A stretch of DNA of 13,729 nucleotides, from the NCBI GenBank assembly GCA_964404395.1, contig CAYOKA010000056.1:1-13729 (forward strand), in the 5' to 3' direction. A program made the position numbers and the translations under genes. A model generated the notes under the pieces. It worked only from the letters and a program-made list of their open reading frames with translations. It was not told where the DNA came from and ran no database searches. This stretch comes from JAAYBT01 sp964404395 (lineage in GTDB: Bacteria; Bacillota; Clostridia; Acetivibrionales; DTU013). Below, in pieces: positions 6,114 through 13,610 of the stretch (position 1 is its first letter; each line of letters starts with the position of its first letter).

Positions 6114-7644
6114 GAGGGAAAACAGTATTGGCATCTATGTAAGGATAAGCAGAGATGACTATGGTGAGAACATTGAAACCATTGAGAATCAAAGACAGAT
6201 GCTTTTAGACTTTACGGACAAAAATCAATTGGGGGATGTGTATTCCGTCTACACAGATGACAATGTATCCGGCTCAGCCTTTGAAAGAAGAGGATTGGCA
6301 AGGCTTAAGGAGGACGTACTCAATGGGAGAGTCAATCTGCTCCTTTTAAAGGATCTTTCAAGGCTTGGAAGAAATAACGCTAAGACATTGCAATGGATTG
6401 ATTTCCTGGAGGAATACGGCGTACGAATTCTAACTGCGGATGGACGGTATGACAGCCTGCTTGACAACGAAACCGTAGGCATCGAGACATGGGTAAATGA
6501 GCGGTATATCAGGGATATTTCAAGAAAGATACGTTCTTGTCTCAGGTTTAAGATTGAGCGAGGTGAGTATTTGGGAAATGCCCCCTTTGGCTACAAAAAG
6601 TCAGCTATAGAAAGAAATAAACTTGTTATATGCGAGGAGCAGGCTGAAACAGTAAGGCTCATACATAGCCTGTATCGCTCAGGCTTTGGCTATACATCAA
6701 TCGCTCGTGTACTCGATGAGAGAGGGCTTCCTTCGCCGGAGGGAAAAGGCTGGAACAGGATTTCAGTCAGACGCATTCTTGTTTCCCGCGTATATATAGG
6801 TGATACGGTTCAGGGCGTTAGCGAAAGGGTCAGCTTTAAAAGCAAGAAAACCAGGCGCCTTCCAAAGGAGGAGTGGGTTATCACCCAGGGGACCCACGAA
6901 GGTATTATTAGCAAGCCGGATTTCCTGGAGGCACAGAAGCTGAGGGAAAGCAAGATTGCAGGGAAGGGGCCGCGCACAAGGTGTCATGTGCTCGGTGGCA
7001 TTATTTTTTGTGGCTGCTGTGGGAGTGCAATGTATGCAAGGGAAAGAACGCATGGCATTGCATATGTTTGTGGAAGCTATTGTAGAAAAGGCGTTGCAGT
7101 ATGTTCCAGCCATTTTACTTATGCAGCCCCAGTAGTAGAGTGCATTTGCAAGGAACTGGTTAAACTGTTCGATGATAAGGATGTATGGGCGCAGCTGGAG
7201 GAAATGCCCGAGTATTCAGCAATGTGCAGGGATGATGGAGAGATTGACGTGCAGAAGCTGATGAGGCAGCTGGAAACCGGTCGCCGCCAGCATGAGTTGG
7301 TCTATAAGGACAGGCTGGAGGAAAGAATATCCGAGCAGCTTTTTGACAAGATGAATAGACAGTATGAGATGAGACTGCAAGCTCTTGAAAGAGAAGTGGA
7401 AAGAATAAATACAGAGGGTGGAAGGACTGTGGATGTACCCGAGCTTATCGGGCAGGAGCTTGATAGGCTTAGAGAAGGAAGGCTGTCAAACGCGCTTGCA
7501 AGACTGATGGTAAAAAGCGTTACGGTTTTTGATGAGGGTGACATAATACAAGAGTGCAAGGCTGATATTGGTATGGACGGCAAGCCTAAGAGGGTCGGCT
7601 CAGGTAAAGTTGTGATTGATTATAGGTTTCAAATAGGGGTATAA
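6100..7644 (+). CDS. Large serine recombinase (site-specific integrase/resolvase family)
   Basis: Catalyses site-specific DNA recombination through a phosphoserine intermediate. 514 residues from the ATG at 6100, which has a GAGAGGAG ribosome binding site about 11 nt upstream; the longer TTG start at 6070 has none. The resolvase catalytic domain spans about 8-150, with nucleophile Ser17 in YVRISRDD, SGSAFERRGL (57-66) and KDLSRLGR (84-91). The recombinase domain spans about 160-285 (PFGYKK; GLPSPEGKGWNRISVRRIL). A zinc ribbon follows (CGCCGSAM at 304-311, with C324 and C335). A charged, probably coiled-coil stretch (about 375-450) and a C-terminal tail complete the usual large serine recombinase plan. 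All key residues are present, so it looks active. No transfer, relaxase or phage genes flank it, and housekeeping genes lie on both sides. Confidence 0.96.
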   Translation: MAVVRRENSIGIYVRISRDDYGENIETIENQRQMLLDFTDKNQLGDVYSVYTDDNVSGSAFERRGLARLKEDVLNGRVNLLLLKDLSRLGRNNAKTLQWIDFLEEYGVRILTADGRYDSLLDNETVGIETWVNERYIRDISRKIRSCLRFKIERGEYLGNAPFGYKKSAIERNKLVICEEQAETVRLIHSLYRSGFGYTSIARVLDERGLPSPEGKGWNRISVRRILVSRVYIGDTVQGVSERVSFKSKKTRRLPKEEWVITQGTHEGIISKPDFLEAQKLRESKIAGKGPRTRCHVLGGIIFCGCCGSAMYARERTHGIAYVCGSYCRKGVAVCSSHFTYAAPVVECICKELVKLFDDKDVWAQLEEMPEYSAMCRDDGEIDVQKLMRQLETGRRQHELVYKDRLEERISEQLFDKMNRQYEMRLQALEREVERINTEGGRTVDVPELIGQELDRLREGRLSNALARLMVKSVTVFDEGDIIQECKADIGMDGKPKRVGSGKVVIDYRFQIGV

Positions 7645-7686
7645 TAGGAATACAAGCAGTTCTTGACCATGACCGGAGGAAAACAC

Positions 7687-8568
7687 ATGAGAAAGGTTCT
7701 ATTAGTATACAACCCGATTTCAGGTAATAGAAATGTACCTAGAAAGCTCGATTATATTGTAAGCCGCTTTTTGGAGAGGGACGTGCTGGCTATCCCATTT
7801 CGGATGGAAAAGGACAACGAACCGTTGCTAAAGCAGGTTTTGTCCAAGGATGAGTTTGATTATGTAGTCGTTTCCGGAGGAGATGGAACTGTAAACATGC
7901 TGGCAAGTATACTGCTCACATTAGGACTTGATATACCTATCGGCATTATTCCGGCAGGCACCTGCAATGACTTTGCACGTAGCCTTAACCTCCCGACGGA
8001 TTTGAGGAAATGCCTTGACATTATTCTTGAGGGCAATATAGCAAAGATTGACGCAGGATTGATTAACAATCAAAAGTATTGCCTCAATACCTGTGCCGGA
8101 GGCAATTTTGTAGATGTATCATACAATACCAACCCCGAGTTTAAAAAGAATTTTGGGCCTCTGGCCTATTATGTTAAGGCACTTGGTGAGGTCGCAAATC
8201 TCAAACCCATAAAATTAAAGCTGACAGCAGACGAGGAAACTGTGGAAGGAGATTTTTTGCTGTTTCTTATCCTGAACGGTAAGCATGCTGCCGGCTTGTC
8301 AAATATCGTGGGGACAGCAGATATTTCCGACGGATATATGGATATTGTTCTTGTAAAGAACTGTCCCCATGTGGAGATACCCGGATTGTTATTTAAGGTG
8401 CTAAATAATGAGTTTTTAAATGATAAAAACGTAAAATGGATCAGAACCTCAAAATGCACTATAGAAGGCGATAAGAGCTTTAATCTCAGCGTTGATGGAG
8501 AGGAATGGGAGAATCTGCCCATTACAATCGAATTCTTCCATCAGGTCCTAAAAGTATTTGTAAAATAG
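7687..8568 (+). CDS. Diacylglycerol kinase-like lipid kinase (YegS/BmrU/DgkB family)
   Basis: ATP-dependent kinase with a lipid or sphingosine-type substrate; in Gram-positive bacteria the housekeeping member recycles diacylglycerol from lipoteichoic acid synthesis back to phosphatidic acid. 293 residues, normal length. The DAGK catalytic N-domain shows NPISG (9-13), the nucleotide-binding GGDGTVN (64-70) and PAGTCNDFARSL (89-100). The C-domain includes LNTCAGGNFVDVSY and the late SVDGEEW motif. The ATG at 7687 has GGAGG (7675-7679) 7 nt upstream; the longer frame from 7663 would overrun this site. It starts 42 nt after the recombinase stop with no terminator between, so some readthrough is likely. 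The exact lipid substrate cannot be read from sequence. Confidence 0.92.
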   Translation: MRKVLLVYNPISGNRNVPRKLDYIVSRFLERDVLAIPFRMEKDNEPLLKQVLSKDEFDYVVVSGGDGTVNMLASILLTLGLDIPIGIIPAGTCNDFARSLNLPTDLRKCLDIILEGNIAKIDAGLINNQKYCLNTCAGGNFVDVSYNTNPEFKKNFGPLAYYVKALGEVANLKPIKLKLTADEETVEGDFLLFLILNGKHAAGLSNIVGTADISDGYMDIVLVKNCPHVEIPGLLFKVLNNEFLNDKNVKWIRTSKCTIEGDKSFNLSVDGEEWENLPITIEFFHQVLKVFVK

Positions 8569-8598
8569 CATTCACCTATAACCTACTTCTTTTTTTTG

Positions 8599-8632
8599 TA
8601 ATATTCACATATTACGGACATATATTTATAAT
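8599..8632 (+). promoter_or_regulatory. spoIVA promoter region with overlapping sigma-E-like and sigma-A-like readings
   Basis: A sigma-E-type reading is TAATATT (8599-8605), a 13-nt spacer, then CATATATT (8619-8626), which matches 6 of 8 positions of the CATACAAT -10 consensus. Overlapping it, TTCACA (8604-8609), a 17-nt spacer and a perfect TATAAT (8627-8632) make a good sigma-A-type promoter. An inverted repeat ATTCACAT (8603-8610) / ATGTGAAT (8631-8638) spans both. Sigma-E control is expected for spoIVA from Bacillus and Clostridium. Which reading is used cannot be decided here. Confidence 0.55.
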
Positions 8633-8686
8633 GTGAATTCCATCTTTTCAAATCATGCTTGCTTATAGATTAGGAGGGGTTATTGG

Positions 8687-10165
8687 ATGGAAAAATACAG
8701 TATATATCAGCAGATTGCTGAGAGGACGCAGGGAGACATTTACATAGGTGTTGTGGGACCTGTCAGGACGGGGAAGTCGACCTTGATTAAAAGGTTCATG
8801 GATTTATTGGTGCTTCCGAACATAGATAATATCTACAGCCGAGAAAGGGCGAAGGATGAGCTTCCGCAAAGCGCTACCGGGCGAACAATAATGACAACTG
8901 AGCCCAAGTTTGTGCCCAATGAGGCTGTTGAAATTATGCTGGACGAAGCTCTTAAGCTAAAGGTCAGAATGGTTGATTGTGTGGGCTATCTGGTAAAGGG
9001 AGCACTGGGTTATCTGGAAAACAACTCCCCCAGAATGGTATCTACTCCGTGGTATGATTATCAGATACCTTTTGAGCAGGCTGCTGAACTGGGTACCAGG
9101 AAGGTCATAAACGATCATTCAACAATTGGTCTGGTGGTTACTACAGACGGTACTATTACCGATATACCGAGAGAAGACTACATAGAGGCCGAAAAACGAG
9201 TCATTGATGAGCTCAAGGCAATCAATAAGCCCTTTGTTGTGGTATTGAATTCTGTGATCCCGGGCGAGCAGGAAACGCAAAATTTGAGGCAGGAGCTCGA
9301 GGAAAAATACGAGGTACCTGTAATCAGTTTGAACTGCGCACAGATGAGAAATGATGACATAGCGGGCATTATGGAGCGGATTCTCTATGAATTCCCCGTA
9401 AGCGAAATTGGCATCAACATTCCTAAATGGGTTGAAACCCTGGAACAGGATCACTGGCTGCGGGTCGATATGCTTCAATCCATACGAGATACCTTCGCCG
9501 GGGTGCAAAAGATACGCGAAGCAAAAGACTCCATTGATAGATTCTCCGACTATGAGTTCATAATGAACACGGATCTTGCTGAGATTAATGCAGGAATGGG
9601 AAATATGCTGTTGAATATAAGGACGCCTGATGACCTTTTCTATGAGATACTCAGCGATATTACAGGACTACGGGTCGAGGGCGAGCACAAGCTAATAGGC
9701 CTTATGAAAAATCTCGCAGGAATAAAGAAGGAGTATGAAAGAGTTGAATTTGCACTTCATGAGGTGAGAGTAAAGGGGTATGGTGTCGTGACTCCAAATA
9801 TGGAGGAAATGGCACTGGATGAACCGGAGATTATAAAGCAGGGGAACCGCTTCGGCGTGAAGCTGCGAGCCAGTGCGCCTTCTGTGCACATGATAAGAGC
9901 AGATATCGAAACTGAGATTGCGCCGCTTGTTGGCACTGAGAAGCAATCCGAGGAGCTTGTTAATTATCTGTTGCAGGAGTTTGAAAGTGAACCGGGTAAG
10001 ATATGGGAATCGAATATCTTTGGGAAATCCCTGCATGAGCTGGTTAGTGAAGGCTTGCACAATAAGCTGAACAGGATGCCCGAGGATGCTCAAATCAAAC
10101 TACAGGAAACGCTTCAGAGAATCATTAACGAGGGAAGCGGAGGACTAATCTGTATTATTCTGTAA
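8687..10165 (+). CDS. spoIVA: Stage IV sporulation protein A (spore coat morphogenetic ATPase)
   Basis: Made in the mother cell, SpoIVA polymerises on the outer forespore membrane using ATP hydrolysis and forms the basement layer of the spore coat, anchored by SpoVM. 492 residues, the same length I recall for the B. subtilis protein. The TRAFAC-type NTPase domain is N-terminal: Walker A GPVRTGKS at 24-31, DELPQSATGRTIMTTEPKFVPNEA around 58-81, MVDCVGY at about 94-100 and TTDGTITD further on. The middle and C-terminal regions keep the family blocks DEPEIIKQGNRFGVKL, GTEKQSEELVNYL and the end NEGSGGLICIIL. The ATG at 8687 has AGGAGGGG (8672-8679) 7 nt upstream. It is monocistronic: its own promoter lies upstream and a strong terminator follows. 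Confidence 0.98.
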   Translation: MEKYSIYQQIAERTQGDIYIGVVGPVRTGKSTLIKRFMDLLVLPNIDNIYSRERAKDELPQSATGRTIMTTEPKFVPNEAVEIMLDEALKLKVRMVDCVGYLVKGALGYLENNSPRMVSTPWYDYQIPFEQAAELGTRKVINDHSTIGLVVTTDGTITDIPREDYIEAEKRVIDELKAINKPFVVVLNSVIPGEQETQNLRQELEEKYEVPVISLNCAQMRNDDIAGIMERILYEFPVSEIGINIPKWVETLEQDHWLRVDMLQSIRDTFAGVQKIREAKDSIDRFSDYEFIMNTDLAEINAGMGNMLLNIRTPDDLFYEILSDITGLRVEGEHKLIGLMKNLAGIKKEYERVEFALHEVRVKGYGVVTPNMEEMALDEPEIIKQGNRFGVKLRASAPSVHMIRADIETEIAPLVGTEKQSEELVNYLLQEFESEPGKIWESNIFGKSLHELVSEGLHNKLNRMPEDAQIKLQETLQRIINEGSGGLICIIL

Positions 10166-10195
10166 GAGGTTAATCCACACTGTAAATTTTATAAT

Positions 10196-10243
10196 CCACC
10201 TGCTCTGAGAAACGAGATGAGCTTTCTCAGACAGGTGGTTTTT
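10196..10243 (+). terminator. Intrinsic terminator after spoIVA
   Basis: CCACCTG (10196-10202) and CAGGTGG (10232-10238) close a stem whose inner part is CTGAGAA/TTTCTCAG with small internal bulges. It is followed at once by TTTTT (10239-10243), 30 nt after the spoIVA stop. This is a classic rho-independent terminator. From here to about 10345 I see only a weak promoter candidate and no credible gene. Confidence 0.93.
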
Positions 10244-10284
10244 GATATGTGCGAAGATGACGATTCGCCTTGCATGCTTAAATA

Positions 10285-10313
10285 TTGGCATAACTATCAA
10301 ACCATGATAAAGT
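10285..10313 (+). promoter_or_regulatory. Weak promoter candidate for deoC
   Basis: TTGGCA (10285-10290) and TAAAGT (10308-10313), 17 nt apart, are the best pair between the spoIVA terminator and deoC. The -10 box matches only four of six consensus positions. If it is used, the long palindrome at 10346-10466 would be transcribed as a leader hairpin. Confidence 0.25.
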
Positions 10314-10345
10314 AATATCATTAAAGGCATTCGCAGCTGCTACTG

Positions 10346-10466
10346 GGGCATTTTGCGATGTACCATGTTTTGAGCTCAGCTGTACAATATATTGCGGGTA
10401 TGTATGAAAGTATGTCACTATATATTGTGCCGCTGAGTTTGATTAAGGTTACATCGCAAAAGCCTT
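10346..10466. repeat. Long imperfect palindrome flanked by TACTG (MITE-like or leader hairpin)
   Basis: The arms 10351-10392 and 10420-10461 pair in a single register without gaps. Of 42 positions, 32 are Watson-Crick, 4 are G-T and 6 are mismatches. The loop is 27 nt. The outermost 12 bp (TTTTGCGATGTA / TACATCGCAAAA) are perfect, as are CTCAGC/GCTGAG and ACAATATAT/ATATATTGT. GGC/GCC extends the ends after one bulged A (10350). The 5-bp sequence TACTG occurs immediately outside both ends (10341-10345 and 10467-10471), as a target-site duplication would. The deoC ribosome binding site starts at 10475. It encodes no credible protein. Confidence 0.85.
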
Positions 10467-10491
10467 TACTGACTAAGGAGGCAAAAAAACT

Positions 10492-11160
10492 ATGGAAAAT
10501 GAATATAGACCGAAGGATTTAGCAAAATATATAGATCATACTTTGCTTAAGGCAAATGCTTCCCTGGAGGATATCAGGGCTTTATGTGATGAGGCGAAGG
10601 AATATAGTTTTGCCAGTGTGTGTGTCAACCCCTCATACATAAGATATGCTGCCGATTATTTAGAGGGAAGCGGTATAACACCTTGCTGCGTTATTGCATT
10701 TCCCCTTGGTGCCTGTACGCCGGAGGCTAAGGCGAATGAGGCATTGGATGCGGTAAACAAAGGTGCCGGGGAAATCGATATGGTCATTAATGTAGGAGCG
10801 ATCAAGTCTGATGATTGGGCGCTTGTAAGGCGCGATATTGAAGGGGTTGTTGCTGCTGCTGCTGAAGGGCGCGCAATTGTTAAGGTGATAATTGAAGCTT
10901 GCCTGCTCACTGATGAAGAAAAGGTGAAGGCATGTACTGTTTCAAAATTGGCCGGAGCGGATTTTGTAAAAACATCAACAGGGTTCTCCACCGGCGGGGC
11001 TACTATTGATGATGTTAAGCTGATGAGGGAAACAGTAGGAAAAGATATTGGAGTTAAGGCATCCGGCGGTGTTAAAACTTATCAAGATGCGGTAAATATG
11101 ATAAAAGCAGGTGCTAGTCGGATTGGGACAAGCAGTAGTGTAGAAATAATTACTAAGTGA
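10492..11160 (+). CDS. deoC: Deoxyribose-phosphate aldolase
   Basis: Cleaves 2-deoxyribose-5-phosphate to glyceraldehyde-3-phosphate and acetaldehyde, the last step of deoxynucleoside catabolism. 222 residues, the usual length of the short bacterial DeoC type. The Schiff-base lysine is K160 in GADFVKTSTGFSTGGAT. Asp96 in EIDMVINVGAI and Lys189 in GVKASGGVKT match the proton-relay residues of the family. The N-terminal IDHTLLK (14-20) is typical. The ATG at 10492 has AAGGAGG (10475-10481) 10 nt upstream. The gene ends 26 nt before the phosphomutase start, so the two form an operon. A run of GCT codons near 10855 encodes four alanines and is not otherwise notable. The long palindrome directly upstream may influence its expression. 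Confidence 0.98.
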   Translation: MENEYRPKDLAKYIDHTLLKANASLEDIRALCDEAKEYSFASVCVNPSYIRYAADYLEGSGITPCCVIAFPLGACTPEAKANEALDAVNKGAGEIDMVINVGAIKSDDWALVRRDIEGVVAAAAEGRAIVKVIIEACLLTDEEKVKACTVSKLAGADFVKTSTGFSTGGATIDDVKLMRETVGKDIGVKASGGVKTYQDAVNMIKAGASRIGTSSSVEIITK

Positions 11161-11186
11161 ATGGAAATCACTGTTTGGAGGAATTT

Positions 11187-12929
11187 ATGAAAAGCAGAGA
11201 AATGTATAATTTTTGGATGCGAAGCGACTATTTTGATGGAGCTACAAAAAAGGAACTGGAACAGATCGAAAATGATCCTGAAGAGATTGAGGAGAGGTTT
11301 TACAAGGATTTGGACTTTGGCACCGGTGGATTGAGAGGCATTATTGGTGCCGGAACCAACAGAATTAACATATACACCATAAGGAAGGCATCTCAAGGAT
11401 TATCTAATTATCTGGTTAAAAACATAAAGGATGCGAGAGAACGCGGCATAGCAATCGCCTACGATTGCAGACGCATGTCTCCCGAATTTGCTCTGGAGGC
11501 GGCTAAGATTTTTGCGGCAAATGGTATTGTTGCATACCTGTTTGACGAGCTTCGCCCGACACCTGAGCTTTCATTTGCGGTTCGGTATCTGAAGGCATCT
11601 GCAGGTATTGTTATAACGGCAAGTCACAATCCGAAGGAGTATAACGGTTACAAGGTATATGGCGAGGATGGTGGGCAGCTTCCGCTGGAAGGCTCCCAAG
11701 TTATTCTTCGGGAAATAGAGTTGATTAATGATATTACTGCAATCAAGCCTATGGAGGAAAGCGTGGCTTTGGGAAAAGGCCTGATTAAGAAAATAGGCAG
11801 GGAAATTGACGATGCGTATATCAACAGCTTGAAAACACTGGTGGTGAACCAGCAGATTATTGATGAGGCTGCAGATTCTATGAAAATTGTCTACACCCCA
11901 TTGCATGGTTCAGGCAATAAGCCGGTCAGAAGGATTCTCAAGGAGATCGGCTTCAATAATGTGCTGGTCGTTCCGGAACAGGAGAAGCCTGATTCGGAAT
12001 TCACTACGATTAAGTCTCCGAATCCGGAGGAAAAGGATGCATATAAGCTGGCTATTGAGCTTGCAAAGCGCGAAGGGGTCGATTTGATAATCGGTACCGA
12101 TCCGGACAGCGATAGAGTCGGTGTTGCTGTTAAAGGTTCTTCCGATGAATATATAGTACTTACCGGTAATCAAATTGGTTGTCTGATGATGGCGTATATA
12201 CTCTCACAGAAGAAGTCTGCCGGGACGCTTCCTGCTAACGGATTTGTTGTTAAAACTATAGTAACCACCGAATTGGCACGAAAAGTAGCGGACTACTATA
12301 ATATTGAGCTGATAGAGGTACTCACCGGCTTTAAATTTATCGGAGAAAAGATAAAGGAGTTGGATGAGGAAGGCACAAGAAAATTCCTCTTTGGTTTTGA
12401 AGAGAGCTATGGTTATCTTGCGGGCACCTTCGTCCGTGATAAGGATGCGGTGGTGGCAAGCATGCTGATAGGGGAGATGGCCGCATATTACCAAAGTCGT
12501 GGGATGTCGCTATATGAAGGGGTACAGGAGATTTACCAAAAGTATGGTTATTACATTGAGGGGATTACTTCCTTTACACTTCACGGGAAAGAAGGTGTGG
12601 AGAGAATCAGTAGTGCTATGGATATGCTCAGGTCGCAGAAATCAGAAGCCTTCGGGACATGCCGGGTAGCAGCCGTTAGAGATTACGGGAATAAAGAAAT
12701 CATTCATTTTCCGATGGGAAGAAAAGAAGCGTTAGATCTTCCAAAATCAAATGTTCTGTATTATGAGCTGGAGGACGGAGGCTGGTTCTGCGTGAGGCCT
12801 TCCGGCACGGAGCCTAAGATAAAAATATATTATGGAGTGTCAGATACATCACCGGAGCAAGCGAAAAGAAAATTGGATTCTGTAGAGGAGAGTGTTGTTG
12901 GCGTAATTAAGAAGCTGCTGGGCATATAG
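11187..12929 (+). CDS. Alpha-D-phosphohexomutase family protein (phosphoglucomutase / phosphopentomutase-like)
   Basis: Moves the phosphate between C1 and C6 (hexoses) or C1 and C5 (pentoses) through a phosphoserine. 580 residues, the size of the PgcA/PGM2-type group. Motifs are FGTGGLRG (44-51), the catalytic loop TASHNPKEYNGYKVY with Ser146 (144-158), metal loop GTDPDSDR with D305, D307, D309 (303-310), sugar-binding GFEESYG (403-409) and phosphate-binding RPSGTEPK (537-544). All are intact. The ATG at 11187 has GGAGG (11177-11181) 5 nt upstream; an earlier GTG at 11157 overlaps the deoC stop but has no ribosome binding site. Pairing with deoC suggests it supplies deoxyribose-5-phosphate from deoxyribose-1-phosphate (phosphopentomutase), perhaps along with glucose phosphate. 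Substrate preference is an inference. Confidence 0.94.
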   Translation: MKSREMYNFWMRSDYFDGATKKELEQIENDPEEIEERFYKDLDFGTGGLRGIIGAGTNRINIYTIRKASQGLSNYLVKNIKDARERGIAIAYDCRRMSPEFALEAAKIFAANGIVAYLFDELRPTPELSFAVRYLKASAGIVITASHNPKEYNGYKVYGEDGGQLPLEGSQVILREIELINDITAIKPMEESVALGKGLIKKIGREIDDAYINSLKTLVVNQQIIDEAADSMKIVYTPLHGSGNKPVRRILKEIGFNNVLVVPEQEKPDSEFTTIKSPNPEEKDAYKLAIELAKREGVDLIIGTDPDSDRVGVAVKGSSDEYIVLTGNQIGCLMMAYILSQKKSAGTLPANGFVVKTIVTTELARKVADYYNIELIEVLTGFKFIGEKIKELDEEGTRKFLFGFEESYGYLAGTFVRDKDAVVASMLIGEMAAYYQSRGMSLYEGVQEIYQKYGYYIEGITSFTLHGKEGVERISSAMDMLRSQKSEAFGTCRVAAVRDYGNKEIIHFPMGRKEALDLPKSNVLYYELEDGGWFCVRPSGTEPKIKIYYGVSDTSPEQAKRKLDSVEESVVGVIKKLLGI

Positions 12930-12954
12930 CTATTTGCCCGGCATATTTGGCCGG
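12917..12954. terminator. Possible hairpin terminator between convergent genes
   Basis: GCTGGGCA (12917-12924) pairs with TGCCCGGC (12935-12942) over 8 bp (one G-T) around the mutase stop codon. An alternative stem CCGGC/GCCGG uses 12938-12942 and 12950-12954. No T-run follows on either strand, so termination would be weak or factor-dependent. Confidence 0.35.
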
Positions 12955-12974
12955 ATGAGTGGTGATCGCTCCTC

Positions 12975-13595
12975 TCACAGAGCCTCGTAGGTTTGTTTAA
13001 GCTTGCCCTTTATTATATGACAGGGAGAAGATGCATCAAAACCTCTTTGGGCTATACATTCTCTATATAGCTGATAATCAACGGATGAGCATATATGGCA
13101 GGGCTTTTCTCCGGAGCAAAGGCCCTTTTCAAGTCCCTCAAGGGTTTCCATGTTATAGATGCCTATTGGGCTAAGCGCTGTGTAGAAATTTTTCTGGTAT
13201 TTATCAGGCTTAAGCCTTCTAAAATGGTAGCATGTCTTTCTGTAATACCAGGGAATCGGCAGGCGCTCTAACTCATATGGATATACAGACTCTATGAATA
13301 TTGCACCCGGGAGTGCCGGGCTGCATCTTACATATGTGCCGATGCTACATTTAAGACAGTATTTGTGACAGCCGGTTTTTACAAGATTGGCGCAGAAGAC
13401 ACAGTTTGCGTAATGCTTATTGGTATGCTGGCGGTATAAGTCGGGCAGATACTTTTTTAGAAAGTACCGTTTATAGTGGGCGTCTTCAGACAGAATTTTG
13501 CCAAGGCTAAATGTCGCCATTACATTCATAAGCTTTCTTATTGATTGATATATTTTCCCCGGTACAAGAATATGAATAATATCCCACGTTGGCAT
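12975..13595 (-). CDS. Cysteine-rich 206-aa protein of unknown function
   Basis: I do not recognise this protein. It has twelve cysteines in 206 residues: C65-x2-C68, C76-x3-C80-x2-C83, C91, C122, C160, C166-x2-C169, C180 and C192. Several histidines and many Tyr and Lys residues accompany them. There is no signal peptide, and only the first 12 residues are mildly hydrophobic. The spacing suggests a cluster or zinc-binding fold (about 60-95) and a second metal-type pair (160-170), but it does not match a pattern I can name such as radical SAM or ferredoxin. The ATG at 13595 is chosen with AAAGGAGT (complement of 13608-13615) about 13 nt away, which is long. An internal ATG at residue 23 (LMNVMA) is an alternative with a poorer site. 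It converges on the mutase gene, 45 nt apart. Confidence 0.65.
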   Translation of the reverse strand: MPTWDIIHILVPGKIYQSIRKLMNVMATFSLGKILSEDAHYKRYFLKKYLPDLYRQHTNKHYANCVFCANLVKTGCHKYCLKCSIGTYVRCSPALPGAIFIESVYPYELERLPIPWYYRKTCYHFRRLKPDKYQKNFYTALSPIGIYNMETLEGLEKGLCSGEKPCHICSSVDYQLYRECIAQRGFDASSPCHIIKGKLKQTYEAL

Positions 13596-13597
13596 AT

Positions 13598-13610
13598 AGT
13601 CACTGTGACT
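13598..13610. promoter_or_regulatory. Small perfect dyad at the start of the cysteine-rich gene
   Basis: AGTCAC-T-GTGACT (13598-13610) is a perfect 6-bp-arm dyad. It lies between the ribosome binding site and the start codon of the minus-strand gene and touches the former. Another palindrome, CCATTAATGG (13639-13648), lies about 30 bp upstream of it. Either could be a repressor site; the remaining 13649-13729 shows only a 12-bp palindrome (13716-13727) and no supported gene. Confidence 0.35.

Noticed and set aside
5475..7686. Direct repeats at the ends of the recombinase region as attL/attR
   Set aside because: Comparing 5475-5533 with 7645-7686 by eye gave no convincing shared core.
10247..10315. 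22-codon plus-strand frame just after the spoIVA terminator
   Set aside because: Its start is next to the terminator T-run with no ribosome binding site; it is short enough to be chance.
10145..10330. Minus-strand frame of 61 codons after spoIVA
   Set aside because: It runs through the spoIVA terminator and into the end of spoIVA and has no supporting motif.
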